Part shown: piece by piece, positions 47,014 to 58,015 of the stretch
How positions within the stretch are numbered: position 1 is the first letter of the stretch
Layout of the letters: the number at the start of each line of letters is the position of its first letter
Assembly: GCA_023525715.1 (NCBI GenBank)
Contig: CM042012.1
Location: 56,168,705 to 56,232,704, forward strand
Reading direction: 5' to 3'
Length of the DNA: 64,000 nt
From: Cichorium intybus
Lineage: Eukaryota > Streptophyta > Magnoliopsida > Asterales > Asteraceae
The notes under the pieces: model-generated
What the model was told of the DNA's origin: nothing
Databases searched by the model: none
Seen by the model: only the letters and a program-made list of their open reading frames with translations
Made by a program: the position numbers and the translations under genes

Positions 47014-49293
47014 GATGACAACAAGGGATGTAGAGGCGAATCTGATCTCCTCATATACGTGAAAACTCCCCCTCAACGTGTCACTGGTCTTCAAAATATG
47101 TGATTGTGAAATAATCTGCCAAATATGAGAATGCGCTCAAACGGGAAAATTCAATAAATACTCCCCCTCGACTTGAGCGTATTCATTAATGCCTAAAAAT
47201 TCGGCAATTGTATCGAAAAGATAATATGAATTATGGAGTACAAAAATTTATTGTGTTCTTGTTCATCTTTGTTTGATCACCGATCACCAAAAATTGTTTA
47301 ATGTGGGGGTTTGATTTGTTTAAAAGTAGGGGTCCGAAATTGTTTAAAATTTGGGTCTGAAGGTTTAAAATTTAGGTTCGGATGGGTTTAAAAAAAGTTG
47401 GGTTTGGATGGGTTTTTGTATTGGGTTCGGATGTGTTTTTGTTTTGGGTTTGGATGGGTCTGTGTTGGGATGGTATGATCCGAAGGGGCTGGGCTGAATT
47501 GTTTCAAATTGGGTTGAAGGGTCTGATTTAGGTATTAAAAATAAGGTCCGAAGGCTCAGTTTGGTTCCATTCACTATTGACTACACAAAATCACCAAGTC
47601 TTTGTATATTGTCGTTTCATCCCCTTCGCCTGTATAGCTGTCTGTGTTCATCAAAATCAAGACTTTACCGACTACTCACCATTTGTTCCCTTCGATATCT
47701 ATGTTCATCCAAATTCCTCCCCACACATCATCGTTCCCTTTTTCTTCTTTTTCAACGGTCAATGGCAAGAACCCACATCGCAATTATCTTCTATTTAGTC
47801 CATCACCATCCATGTTCAGTTTCCAATTTCATATCCTTCACAATTCTGATTGAATCAACCAAAATTTACCCAATTCAGGCACAGTTCCAATTTCATCGCC
47901 AGATATCAACGAAGGCACATACCCTTCGCCGTTTCTTTCTCTCAATCTGATTCAGTTCACTTTTCTTTTTCAAAAATTTAATCTCAAAATCTGAAAGGCA
48001 ACAACTCCACCTGTCGGTATCGTCTTCATTAAAATCAAACCCATCACTATCACCATCGTATCCGATTTCTCCATTCCAATTCAATCACAAAAAGCTTCAT
48101 CATAAGAGATTTATGTTTCTTTCTCGTTGGTGATGGTACCAACACCATCTATTTATCCATATCGATTCATCAACTTGTTCCATCAGTTCCATTTCATCTT
48201 CAATTGTTTGAATTTCATTTGTGGTTTGACAATGATTGTCAATTTCCCATAACAGTGTTAACAAATCACGGGTCAAACCTATCGACCACCAAGAGATTGC
48301 CGACAACATAGTTTAATCTTTTCTTCAAATTATCCGATTCAAAGAGGTATGCGAGGAACAACCAAAGGAACCCCCCTCCCCCCTTCGAAACCATTGAAAC
48401 GCAAACACCCATTTTTCAGTTTAATAAACGGTAGAAGATCTGGCAAGAGTTACTACACGAAATCATCGTCAATTTTTGAAGAACAGCGATAAACTTCAAG
48501 AACATTCAATGGAATCTCAATAGCAAAATCAGGTGAGTCACAAACACGTTTTCCCGATCTTCATCTCAAGAACAACATTGATAAACATATTTCAGTTCCA
48601 AAAGGTACTGTTGATAACCAAGAGGATAATCGATTTAAAAGCTGATGTATCCTAATACTATATTTGTATCTAAACTGGTTATTGACATGTGTTCTAATTG
48701 CTTCTCGGTAAACTCTATTGTGATTGGATAGGGTTTTTGTCGATGAATAGAGTGAGGCATACACCCTCGATTTGAGGTGAGAAACGTGTTGCTGGTGAAC
48801 GAAGTAGACAAACAGACATCTTAAATCACAATTTTGACTCACAGATCTGAAAAGAATGATAATATATCGAGTATGATTTTGGATCTGGATCTAGGAATCA
48901 AAAATAGAAACTCAGATTTGGATGTTGGGCATTAAGTTTGGGCATATGAATAGTAGATTCTTGGAAGAGTATGAGTCCCAAAAATCAAGATGTATTGATT
49001 CCATGAGTAATATAAAAATGTGAATGAACTCAGATTTTAAACATCAGAACTGGATATTGTACATGAAAAATAACAGATGAACAAGATGATGAATAATACC
49101 AAAAAAGAACATGAACAGTGAAAAACGAATTTGGATAAGAAAATGAAGAACATAATGAACAATAACCCAAAAAGATAAACGAATCCAAAAATTCATGAGA
49201 GACTCACCAACAATCATTGAAACTTGAAACAATATTCAAAAGTTGTCAAATTGAGATCGTTCCCTTGAAATAACCGTTAGATCTTCAATGTAC
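47014..49293 (-). other. Interior of the small Copia-type element
   Basis: No recognisable protein. A degenerate ~28-bp minisatellite of TTTGGGTTCGGATGG type spans 47310-47475. Several short open stretches (for example 47561-47950) show no family resemblance. Confidence 0.6.
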
Positions 49294-49307
49294 GGGTTGA
49301 TACCAAT

Positions 49308-49600
49308 TGTAAAGTCGGATTTGACATGTGCGGAATAATAATAACATAAAGATTGAAACAAATATACAAAGTGCCGAATGATTAATTATCAAATATGTGA
49401 GATGTACAAAAGATATTGCTCCAATCACTAGGAATGAGCATAATACAAACACCTGACATTGTGAGCTCTAACTAAAAATGAATAATACATGAGTATATAT
49501 AGGTTAGCATAAATCTAGGGCAAGGACCAATACAAACATATCATAATGGGCCTTCCAAGTTTGCCTAACATCATTCCATGGGGGCTTTGTACCCCCAACA
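49308..49600 (-). repeat. 5' LTR of the small Copia-type element
   Basis: 293 bp; the adjacent PBS lies at 49294-49305 on the minus strand. Confidence 0.92.
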
Positions 49601-49980
49601 ACCTATTCGACTGCCTAACCCATTCTCAATTATGTATGACTGTGCATTCATAAGACGAATCAATGATATAAGCATAAGTTTCTCTCGGTGCGTATGGTAT
49701 GTGGAATCTTAGGAGCACCAATGAAGATTTGTAGGACGTATGGGTGTATACATGTTTACATGAGATGTAAATTCCTATTAGTGGTTGTAAGGGGTGACTT
49801 CGGAGGTTTAGGGCGATTCTTAGGAGTACGAATAGGTGTGGAAGGTAGTACAGGACTCGTACTATCGGAAGCAAAAAATTCATACATGGATCGGGAAGAG
49901 TCAAGAGGGTTCTAAGGAGCTGGTAGGTGAGGGAATAGTTTGCGATTAGCACTATGAGTTCATTATAACATGCTCCCTTT

Positions 49981-51170
<1,190 letters not shown>

Positions 51171-51289
51171 GAGGAGGCGAGAGCAGCATCAGATGTTGTC
51201 ACTAGTATGTACCTGTTCATGTTGTATGTTGATCTTTATACATGTTGATTAGGTGTTTCTAGTTAACTCTGTGCTTGCCTTGGTATAAT

Positions 51290-52870
51290 TTGACTTGGGC
51301 AAATTGTTTGTTCAAGTCACTTGCTTTTAGCAAGGACCTTAATGTTACTCTATGAGTATTGGGCCAATCTCTAGCGGTTAAGATTGCAGATGATAGGACG
51401 GTTAAAGTGTTGGGGTCTACATTGATCGGGTCTTGGAGATCTGCGGGGTGAGGTTCTGATAAACCTCATCATCCATATTCCTTTTAGCAAGGATTAACAT
51501 AGTAGTAAGTATGGATTGGCTGATCTGGTTCGAGACATTTATGACTGCGATTGGCAGTAAGTACGAATTCAAAACCCAAGGTGGGGGAGCTGATAGTTTA
51601 AGGCAAGGGAACGAGAGGAAGCACAACCTTCTGTTCGGTTGTCAGGGCACGAAGACATCTTCAGCGTGGAGGTACTGAATTTTTGGCTTACTAGTCGGCA
51701 CTCAGAAGGAAAAGAAGGCAGTTGTGGCAAAGGTACCCGCGACTTAGGAATTCCTAGTGTGTTTCTCGATAGTTACTAGGTACCCTTTGAGGACAGAGGG
51801 AGTTTGTCTAGATTTGGTCACAGGTGCGACCCCGAGCACCATAACGTCTTGCACCATTAGAGATGCACAGGTTATCTATACAACTCTAGTAGCTGTTGGA
51901 CAACGAATTTACCACACCCAGTAGTTTTCCTTGGTGGCTACCGGCATTGTTTGACAAGAAGAATGATGAACTGTAAGAGTCCAAGATATTTTTCAGGTCA
52001 TCCAGACCTAAGCACAAGGTAGGGGAGATGGATCGAGGTAGTAAAGGCCTATGACTGCAAGATTTTATACCGCCCAGGTAAGGCCAACGTGGTGGCCGAT
52101 GTATTGAGTCGTAGGATAATTAGTGCACCTCATGATTAGTATTTGAGGATGGCATAGTCACGCCTTTATTACGATGATCAAGAAAGCTTAGATTGTGGCA
52201 AGCATGATAGAGAATCAAAAGGTGCAAAGGATCATAAGGAAGATGACAAATTTGTTATAAATGAATGAGACTTGTTGATGTGGTACGACCAGATTTGGGG
52301 TCCTTCGACTGGTGGGACCCGATAGACACTTATAGTCAAGGGATAAAAATCAAAGTTTTCAATCCATTCGGGCACGACAAAGGTGTGCAGGGATCTACGA
52401 GTGGATTATCAGTGGCCCGACATGAGGCAGAACGTAGTGTGGTATGTTGAGAGGCGATTAACCTACTAGAAGATCAGGGTTAAGCACCTAACGCGTAATA
52501 ACGAGCTTCAACGTTAAAGGATTCCTAAATGGAAACGGGAGCACGTCACAATGGATTTGATCGTCAAATTGACTAGAGACTCCTTGCAATATTGATGCGA
52601 TGTAGAGGAAGTGCATAGTAGATAAGCCGACCATGGTACTTTTGTAAGACATTTAGGTGGCGAGCGTCTGAACTAAGTAGATAATCCTTTTGCATATGGG
52701 AAAGGAAGATGAAGATCATCCGTGACAAGGTGATTGGATTGGTTTAGGTGCGATGACAGCACCATAAAGAGTTCCAAGTGGATATAGGAACCCGAAAAGA
52801 ATATATGCGAGCACTACCCAAAACTATTTGCGAATAAGGATTTCAGGGACGAAATCCAGCCAAGTAAGGG
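51290..52870 (+). pseudogene. pol: Chromovirus pol remnants (PR end, RNase H end, integrase)
   Basis: Traces in order. The protease-RT junction near 51500-51850 (SMDWLIWF, a GGGAD motif, then EGVCLDLVTGATPST, matching the region preceding RT). An abrupt step over RT to the RNase H tail YDCKILYRPGKANVVADVLSRR (52052-52117). Then integrase pieces including NVVWYVERRLT and WKREHVTMDLIVKLTRDS (52415-52577). Many stops. The RT catalytic region appears deleted between about 51880 and 52000. Confidence 0.8.
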
Positions 52871-52875
52871 AGAGT

Positions 52876-54644
52876 TGTAAAGTCCGTTTTCCCAAATATG
52901 AATTTAAAGCTTTAAGAAATCAAGTTTTAAGTAATGTATGTATGGTTTTTGGTCTTTCACGACATGTAGAATAGCTTACGTGGTGTGAAGGATGGTTTTA
53001 AAAAGATATACAGAGCATGATAATCACGACGCGACCAAATATGCTTCACGACGCGACGCGCCGAAATGAAATCTGAGCCTTATTTAAGGACATTGACTCC
53101 CATATCCTGCCTCTTTCATCAGCCTCCACTCTCTGTAACCCTAAGACAAAACCATAGCCTCTATTATTGATCATTGCCTTATTTCTTACCTTTAAAAGGT
53201 TGTTTGAAGAAGAAGAAGGAAGGTGGTGGTGCAAAGAAGCAAGCTCCAGTCTAGATATTGCATTCCCTCCATGTTGTGGACCTTTGTAAGTGATAAAGTT
53301 TCAAACTAGATGTGATTTATGGCTAGATCTAGTAGTTAGGGTTAGATTATGGTATTCGTGGTCCATTATGCATGTTGTTCATGATGTTGGGGAAACTTTA
53401 GGCCCCCAAGTCACTGTTAGAGTATTTATGGAGCTTTTGAGCCAAGTAGAGAGCATGATCAAGCTCTCAGAAATCCATGAAAGGATTCTTGATGTTTTGA
53501 GCTCATTTTGACCAAGGGTTAGGTTAGACATGTATTGGACATGCATGTCAATAAAGTTCACATTTTTATCCACTAAGAGCCTTAATGGATGGTTTCTAGA
53601 AAGTTTTAGCCTCTGTCTTAATAGATTAAGGACTTAAAATGAGGATTTGGACTGCCCAGAGATTGGGGCGCGACCTCTTGCGAAAATCCATTTTTTGGAT
53701 AGCGTCTCTTCGTGGCACGAAGAAATATGGTCACGACGCGATACTCGACCGTTGACCTTCAACCCTTGACCGTTGACTTTTTACCTGTTTGACTTGTGGT
53801 CAAACTTTGATGCATTTAAGATGTGGACTAAAGGGTTGACATTCTATTGGTTTGAGTCACTAAGTTATGCCTAATGGTGATTTAAAGGATTCATATTGTT
53901 GATTATTCGAGGATCGGGTTGCATATGTGGTTCGGCTTCGTGGTTTAGGCGAGTGTCCTCACTATACTATGTGTGGTGTTGCATGCATAAGTTGACAACG
54001 ATCTACTTGGGTAGGATTGTGTGCTTAGACCAGTGGAGTCCTAATAAGGTACATTGTGCGGGTAGGACAGTGTCGCGTCCCGTTAGGGTAGGGCTGTGTC
54101 ACGTCCCGTTAAGGTATGTTGCTTGGGTAGGACAGTGCCACGTTTTATTAAGGTAGGGTTATGCCACGTCCCGTTAGGGTATGTTTCTTAGGTATGATAG
54201 TCTCGCATACCGTTGGGGAACGTTGTGCCATGTCTCGTTAGGGTATGTTGCTTTGTTAGGACAGTGTTTTGTCCTGTTGGTGGTAAGAGAGTGCTAGTGA
54301 ATCAGAGTTAGTCTGAGAGTCATTATGTGTTATAGTTTATATGTGATGAAACATGTTGTATTTTGGGGAACTCACTAATCTGTGTGCTTACTCTCTCAAA
54401 TTAAATGTGTTGTGTTTTGGGGGTAGGACTGTGCTACATTTTTAATCGCATCTGACATGATCATGATTTCAGACTTCCACTGTCATATGTTTATCAATTT
54501 GGATTTTGGAATGTTGTTATCTATAAATTGAACAAATGGGTCTTATGGTATTTTAAATGGTTCATGCGGTGTTTGAATGATTTTTAATATTTATATTTTA
54601 TTTTAAAAATTGAAAATTTTGGTTGTGTAATTTGGGACGTTACA
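52876..54644 (+). repeat. 3' LTR of the chromovirus
   Basis: 1,769 bp from TGTAAAGTCC to GGACGTTACA, preceded by the purine tract AAGTAAGGGAGAG. The CpG-rich block CACGACGCGAC...CACGACGCGACGCGCC (53026-53061) lies just upstream of TATTTAAGG (53081). A minisatellite occupies 54056-54280. Confidence 0.88.
54056..54280. repeat. LTR minisatellite, GGGTAGGACAGTG...CGTCCCGTTA type
   Basis: Repeats of about 30 bp in a higher-order 60-bp form, combining GGGTAGGACAGTGTC with CGTCCCGTTAGGGTA. Six to seven degenerate copies. Confidence 0.8.
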
Positions 54645-55158
54645 TGTGCGCATGTCTTTTTTAGTCATTTTATATATAAAAACTAATCTAAATGTTTTTA
54701 AAATAAATAATTTATTAATACATATTTCTTTACCATCACATAAATTAATCCAAATATTTTAAAAAAGTTTATTAACATATAAACTGATAAACGTATTTTA
54801 ATAAAAAAAAATACTTATCCAATTAAATAAGCAAATCCTTTTCATGCTATGTATAGTTGTGTAGTTGTATATTTTATGTAAAGGCCTTATTGGGGTTCAG
54901 CCCGCTCACATGTATTTGCATAGCGCCGTAGCCCAAGTAAATCTTAATAGGATCATATTCCTTTTCAAATTTCAACAACCTTAATTTCTACAAATTTTAT
55001 GAACTGATTTTGTCACAGATAATTAAATAAATAGACGCGATGAAATACGTTAAAGCTATATGAAACTATTCAATTATAAAAAAGCCTAACAGAAAAAATA
55101 TAATTTTTACTAATTTATTAGACAATTTTTCTACTAACAATCAGCTGAATACATGTAA
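54645..55158. other. AT-rich intergenic DNA
   Basis: Nothing recognised between the chromovirus end and the hAT MITE. Confidence 0.4.
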
Positions 55159-55166
55159 TATGAAGT

Positions 55167-55667
55167 CAGTGGCGAATTTACTTTTATGGAAGATGGGTCC
55201 TTGGACCCACCTAATTTTAAAAATTGTATAAAAATCATATATGAAAAGAAATTAGGACATATCTTAAAAAATTCAAGGGCCTACTTATAATGTTTGGAAT
55301 TAAAAACCTTGGATAAAATATATTTGAAGAAACGAAGCATATAATATATTTTAAGGTTTATTTTCACTTAAAACTTGTATTGATATTATTTAATTTAAAA
55401 GCAAGTGTGAAATACGCATTTTTAGTAATGAAGGTGATAAATATTGATATACAAAAAAAGGTGATCATTTTTTCAGTAAGAGTTTAGTGTTATATTGAAA
55501 AAAATGTTTTGGAAAGTATTGATAATGATACAATTATGAAAATATTTCATAATATAAGACGACCTCGTCGTGTACAGTAGAGAAAACTTTAATATAACTG
55601 TTGAAGTTATGTTTAAAGATTTTAATGCATATGACCTGACCAGCCACTAGTATTAGATTCGCCACTG
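55167..55667. mobile_element. hAT MITE with perfect 8-bp target duplication
   Basis: 501-bp element with TIR CAGTGGCGAAT at the left and its complement at the right, flanked by TATGAAGT on both sides (55159-55166; 55668-55675). No intact coding sequence. The TIR is close to that of the coding hAT element ending at 61627 (CAGTGGCGGAC), so that family may have mobilised it. Confidence 0.92.
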
Positions 55668-55675
55668 TATGAAGT

Positions 55676-56293
55676 TGTTTAATCTCAAAAACCATACACT
55701 CATCAACCGTAGATATTTTAACCAATTTGTGAACCGAAAAAATGTACACAAAGATACATAATTATAATGCAAGACGTTCTCCATTGCGAAATTGTTCTCC
55801 AATGTGAAAACGGCCGAGAATACGAAAACATTCATTGCATGCAAAATTTGCTACAACTACTCTATTTTGATCAGATAAAACATGTAAATATTTATAATAA
55901 CTGAAGTAACTTATTTACTTGGTTTGAAGCCGATGCGAATTACTCATAGGACGATACATGTAAGAGATTTTTAAATGCATGATGCTTTTTTAGTAAATGC
56001 ATAAATGGGTGGTCGTTTTATTTTAAAAAATAACCCAATTTGACTATGCCACAAAATGGGTGGTCGTTTTATTTTAAAAAATAACCCAATTTGACTATGT
56101 TTGTGGCATACTTTGAAATTGTGCCTAGCAGTTTTTCGTATATAGACTTTGATAGCAAATTTTGTATATAATCTATTTGAGCCTGTTTTTTAATATTATA
56201 ACTGAAAACCGTTTTATTTTATTTTATGTTTTAATCGATTCTAACTAGTTATAGAATAATTTGGAACAAATTTTCTTATCATCGTTTTTTTAT
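55676..56293. other. Intergenic with a 51-bp tandem duplication
   Basis: A 51-bp unit starting AAATGGGTGGTCG is repeated at 56003-56053 and 56054-56104, identical for the first 46 bp. No gene. Confidence 0.6.
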
Positions 56294-56759
56294 CAATATC
56301 TAGAGTAAATTACAATTTTGGTCCCTGTGGTTTGCATAAAATTTCACTTTTGGTCATCGTTTCGTTTTTCCACGCTGATGGTCTCTGAACTAAACTTTTG
56401 CTTACACTATTGGTCCCTTGGCCAGGTAAAATGACCAATATACCCTTTTTATTTTCTTTTTCATTTTTCTTTTATGTATTATTATTTTGATAATTAAAAA
56501 AAAAATTCAACCCCACCCCCAAAATTGTCATCGGAATCACAGAACCTAACAATCACGATGGATTCACAATTCTTCATCACCTGAATGTGAAGGTAGGCGT
56601 ATGTGTAGTGTGTGCTTTTCAGAAGATGGAAGGGGCATCGGAGAAGGAAGAGGGCGTCGGTGAAGAGTGATGTGACCCGATCGGAGGATTTCTCGCCATT
56701 TACGTTTACAAATACCTAGATGCAGGGCATCAACAGAGAATCGAAGAAGGTTAGCTTTT

Positions 56760-57148
56760 TTGTACCATGGGTTCATTCCGCATATAATTCACAGAGATAT
56801 CAAAGCGAGTAACATATTACTCAACGAAGATTTCGAGACGAAAGTTGCTGATTTTGGGTTAGCGAGGTTGATAAGTGCATGCGAGAGTCACGTGAGCACT
56901 TATCTCGCTGGAACGTTTGGTTACATTCCGCCGGAGTATGGTCAAAGCTGGCGGTCAACGACCAAATGAGATGTTTACAGCTTTCGTGTGATACTTCTTG
57001 AATTGGTGATCGGAAAGGAGCCGACTGGACCGGAGTTTAAAGATGTTGAAGGTGGGAATTTGGTTGGGTGGGTTTGCTATAATATCAAGAAAGGTCAGGC
57101 CCTCGATGTGCTTGATCCAACGGTTGTTAATGATGATTGTAAGCCAGC
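56760..57148 (+). pseudogene. EMS1-like: Captured EMS1-like receptor kinase fragment
   Basis: Kinase domain piece with the catalytic loop HRDIKASNILL, the DFG motif (KVADFGLARLISACESH), then GTFGYIPPEYGQS and SFRVILLELVIGKEPTGPEF-like sequence up to DVLDPTVV. The words match the LRR receptor kinase EMS1/EXS, which controls anther cell fate. Only about 125 residues are present, with a TGA in subdomain IX (GRSTTRG position, about 56967) and no start codon, so it cannot encode a working kinase. Origin by capture inside the Pack-MULE. Confidence 0.88.
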
Positions 57149-57255
57149 GATTACGGCGGTTCCTCCTGTTATACTTGGAATGGTGAAGTACAATGGAGGC
57201 GATTACGACTTGTCGTCTTTGAGAAGTGTGGGCTCCGGTGCTGTACCGTTGAGCA
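57149..57255 (+). pseudogene. Captured 4-coumarate:CoA-ligase-like fragment
   Basis: About 35 residues, TAVPPVILGMVKYNGGDYDL followed by SSLRSVGSGAVPLS, the segment of adenylate-forming 4CL and 4CL-like enzymes just before the acyl-binding region. It is fused in frame to the end of the kinase fragment, forming one open stretch from 56988 to 57344 without an ATG start. Which 4CL-like clade it came from cannot be told from this length. Confidence 0.75.
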
Positions 57256-57368
57256 ATTTCCGATCGTTAATTTATGTTCGAATGTTTTCAGTTGAACATA
57301 ATGATAATTTTCATGATTTTGCAGACTTGAAGATGAAGATGTAAAAGAAGGAAGGAGATCTGGGTTGC

Positions 57369-57575
57369 TTGAAACTTGGCAGCCGCAACCGGCCCATTAC
57401 GGTCAAATCGGAACTTATCTTTCCACCATTCCCTCGTTTTCTTTATCCACACACAAGCAAATCAATCATGGGTCAGGGGACTCCCGGCGGTATGAACCGG
57501 CAAGGTATGGCCGGCGATCGGAATAACGATGGCGAAAAGAAACCTGCTCCGCCGGCTCGTGTTGGACGGAAATAG
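57369..57575 (+). pseudogene. RPT2-like: Captured 5' end of proteasome ATPase RPT2
   Basis: From ATG 57468 the reading MGQGTPGGMNRQGMAGDRN and KKPAPPARVGRK matches the conserved N-terminus of 26S proteasome regulatory subunit 4 (RPT2), including the N-myristoylation-type MGQG start. A TAG ends it after 35 codons, at the place where the lysine-rich RKQRKQ stretch would continue; a degenerate remnant follows. The preceding ~100 bp probably derive from the RPT2 5' UTR. Fragment only. Confidence 0.88.
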
Positions 57576-57824
57576 TGGAAGCAGAGAGGCAGCGGCTAGG
57601 AGGAATGATATTTGTTTTTTTTTGAATTTAATAATTAATGTATTAAAAGAAAAGTAAAAAATAAATTAGAAAGGGTATATTGGTCTTTTTACCTGGCCAA
57701 GGGACCAATAGTGTAAGCAAAATGGGAGTTCAGGGACCATGAGCATGAAAAACCAAAAGGATGACCAAAAGTGAAATTTCATGCAAACCACGGGGACCAA
57801 AATTGTAATTTACTCCAATATCTA

Positions 57825-58007
57825 ATTAGTTTTAGCCGATTTGAAACAATCTTAAGTCGAATACGAATCAATTCAACTAGAACATTAAATATTGTCACAA
57901 TTTTTACACCTTTTTGAGAGTCAATGCTTTTATTCTCTATCCTTTTGTAAAATCGAATAAAATTAATTTAAGACTAAAGAAAAAAGAAGAATAAAAAGCT
58001 CCACTTG
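57825..58007. other. Spacer between Pack-MULE and hAT element
   Basis: Nothing recognised. Confidence 0.4.
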
Positions 58008-58015
58008 ACTAGAGT

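Larger units (their letters stand above)
45106..49600 (-). mobile_element. Small non-autonomous Copia-type element (no pol), interrupted by a solo LTR
   Basis: Two direct LTRs (45106-45402 and 49308-49600, about 295 bp, TGTTGGGGG...CTTTACA on the minus strand) with perfect 5-bp target duplication ACCTA (45101-45105; 49601-49605). A primer-binding site TGGTATCAACCC (49294-49305, minus) follows the 5' LTR, and a GAGGGGGAAAT tract (45404-45414, minus) precedes the 3' LTR. After removing the nested solo LTR the interior is about 2.4 kb, with no RT, integrase or long ORF. Confidence 0.92.
56303..57815 (+). mobile_element. Pack-MULE (Mutator-like element) carrying three host gene fragments
   Basis: 1,513-bp element. 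TIRs of about 160 bp begin GAGTAAATTACAATTTTGG at each end, with the perfect 9-bp target duplication CAATATCTA (56294-56302; 57816-57824), the size characteristic of Mutator elements. No transposase. Between the TIRs are fragments resembling a receptor kinase (EMS1-like), an acyl-CoA ligase (4CL-like) and proteasome ATPase RPT2, all in plus orientation. Such captures (transduplicates) are known for Pack-MULEs; having three unrelated genes in 0.8 kb is notable. Confidence 0.95.

Noticed and set aside
47561..47950. 129-codon plus-strand frame in the small Copia-type element
   Set aside because: Compositionally biased low-complexity reading; three overlapping frames are open at once.
56564..56776. 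Minus-strand 70-codon frame as a fourth captured gene
   Set aside because: No family recognised; begins without strong support and overlaps the kinase fragment boundary.
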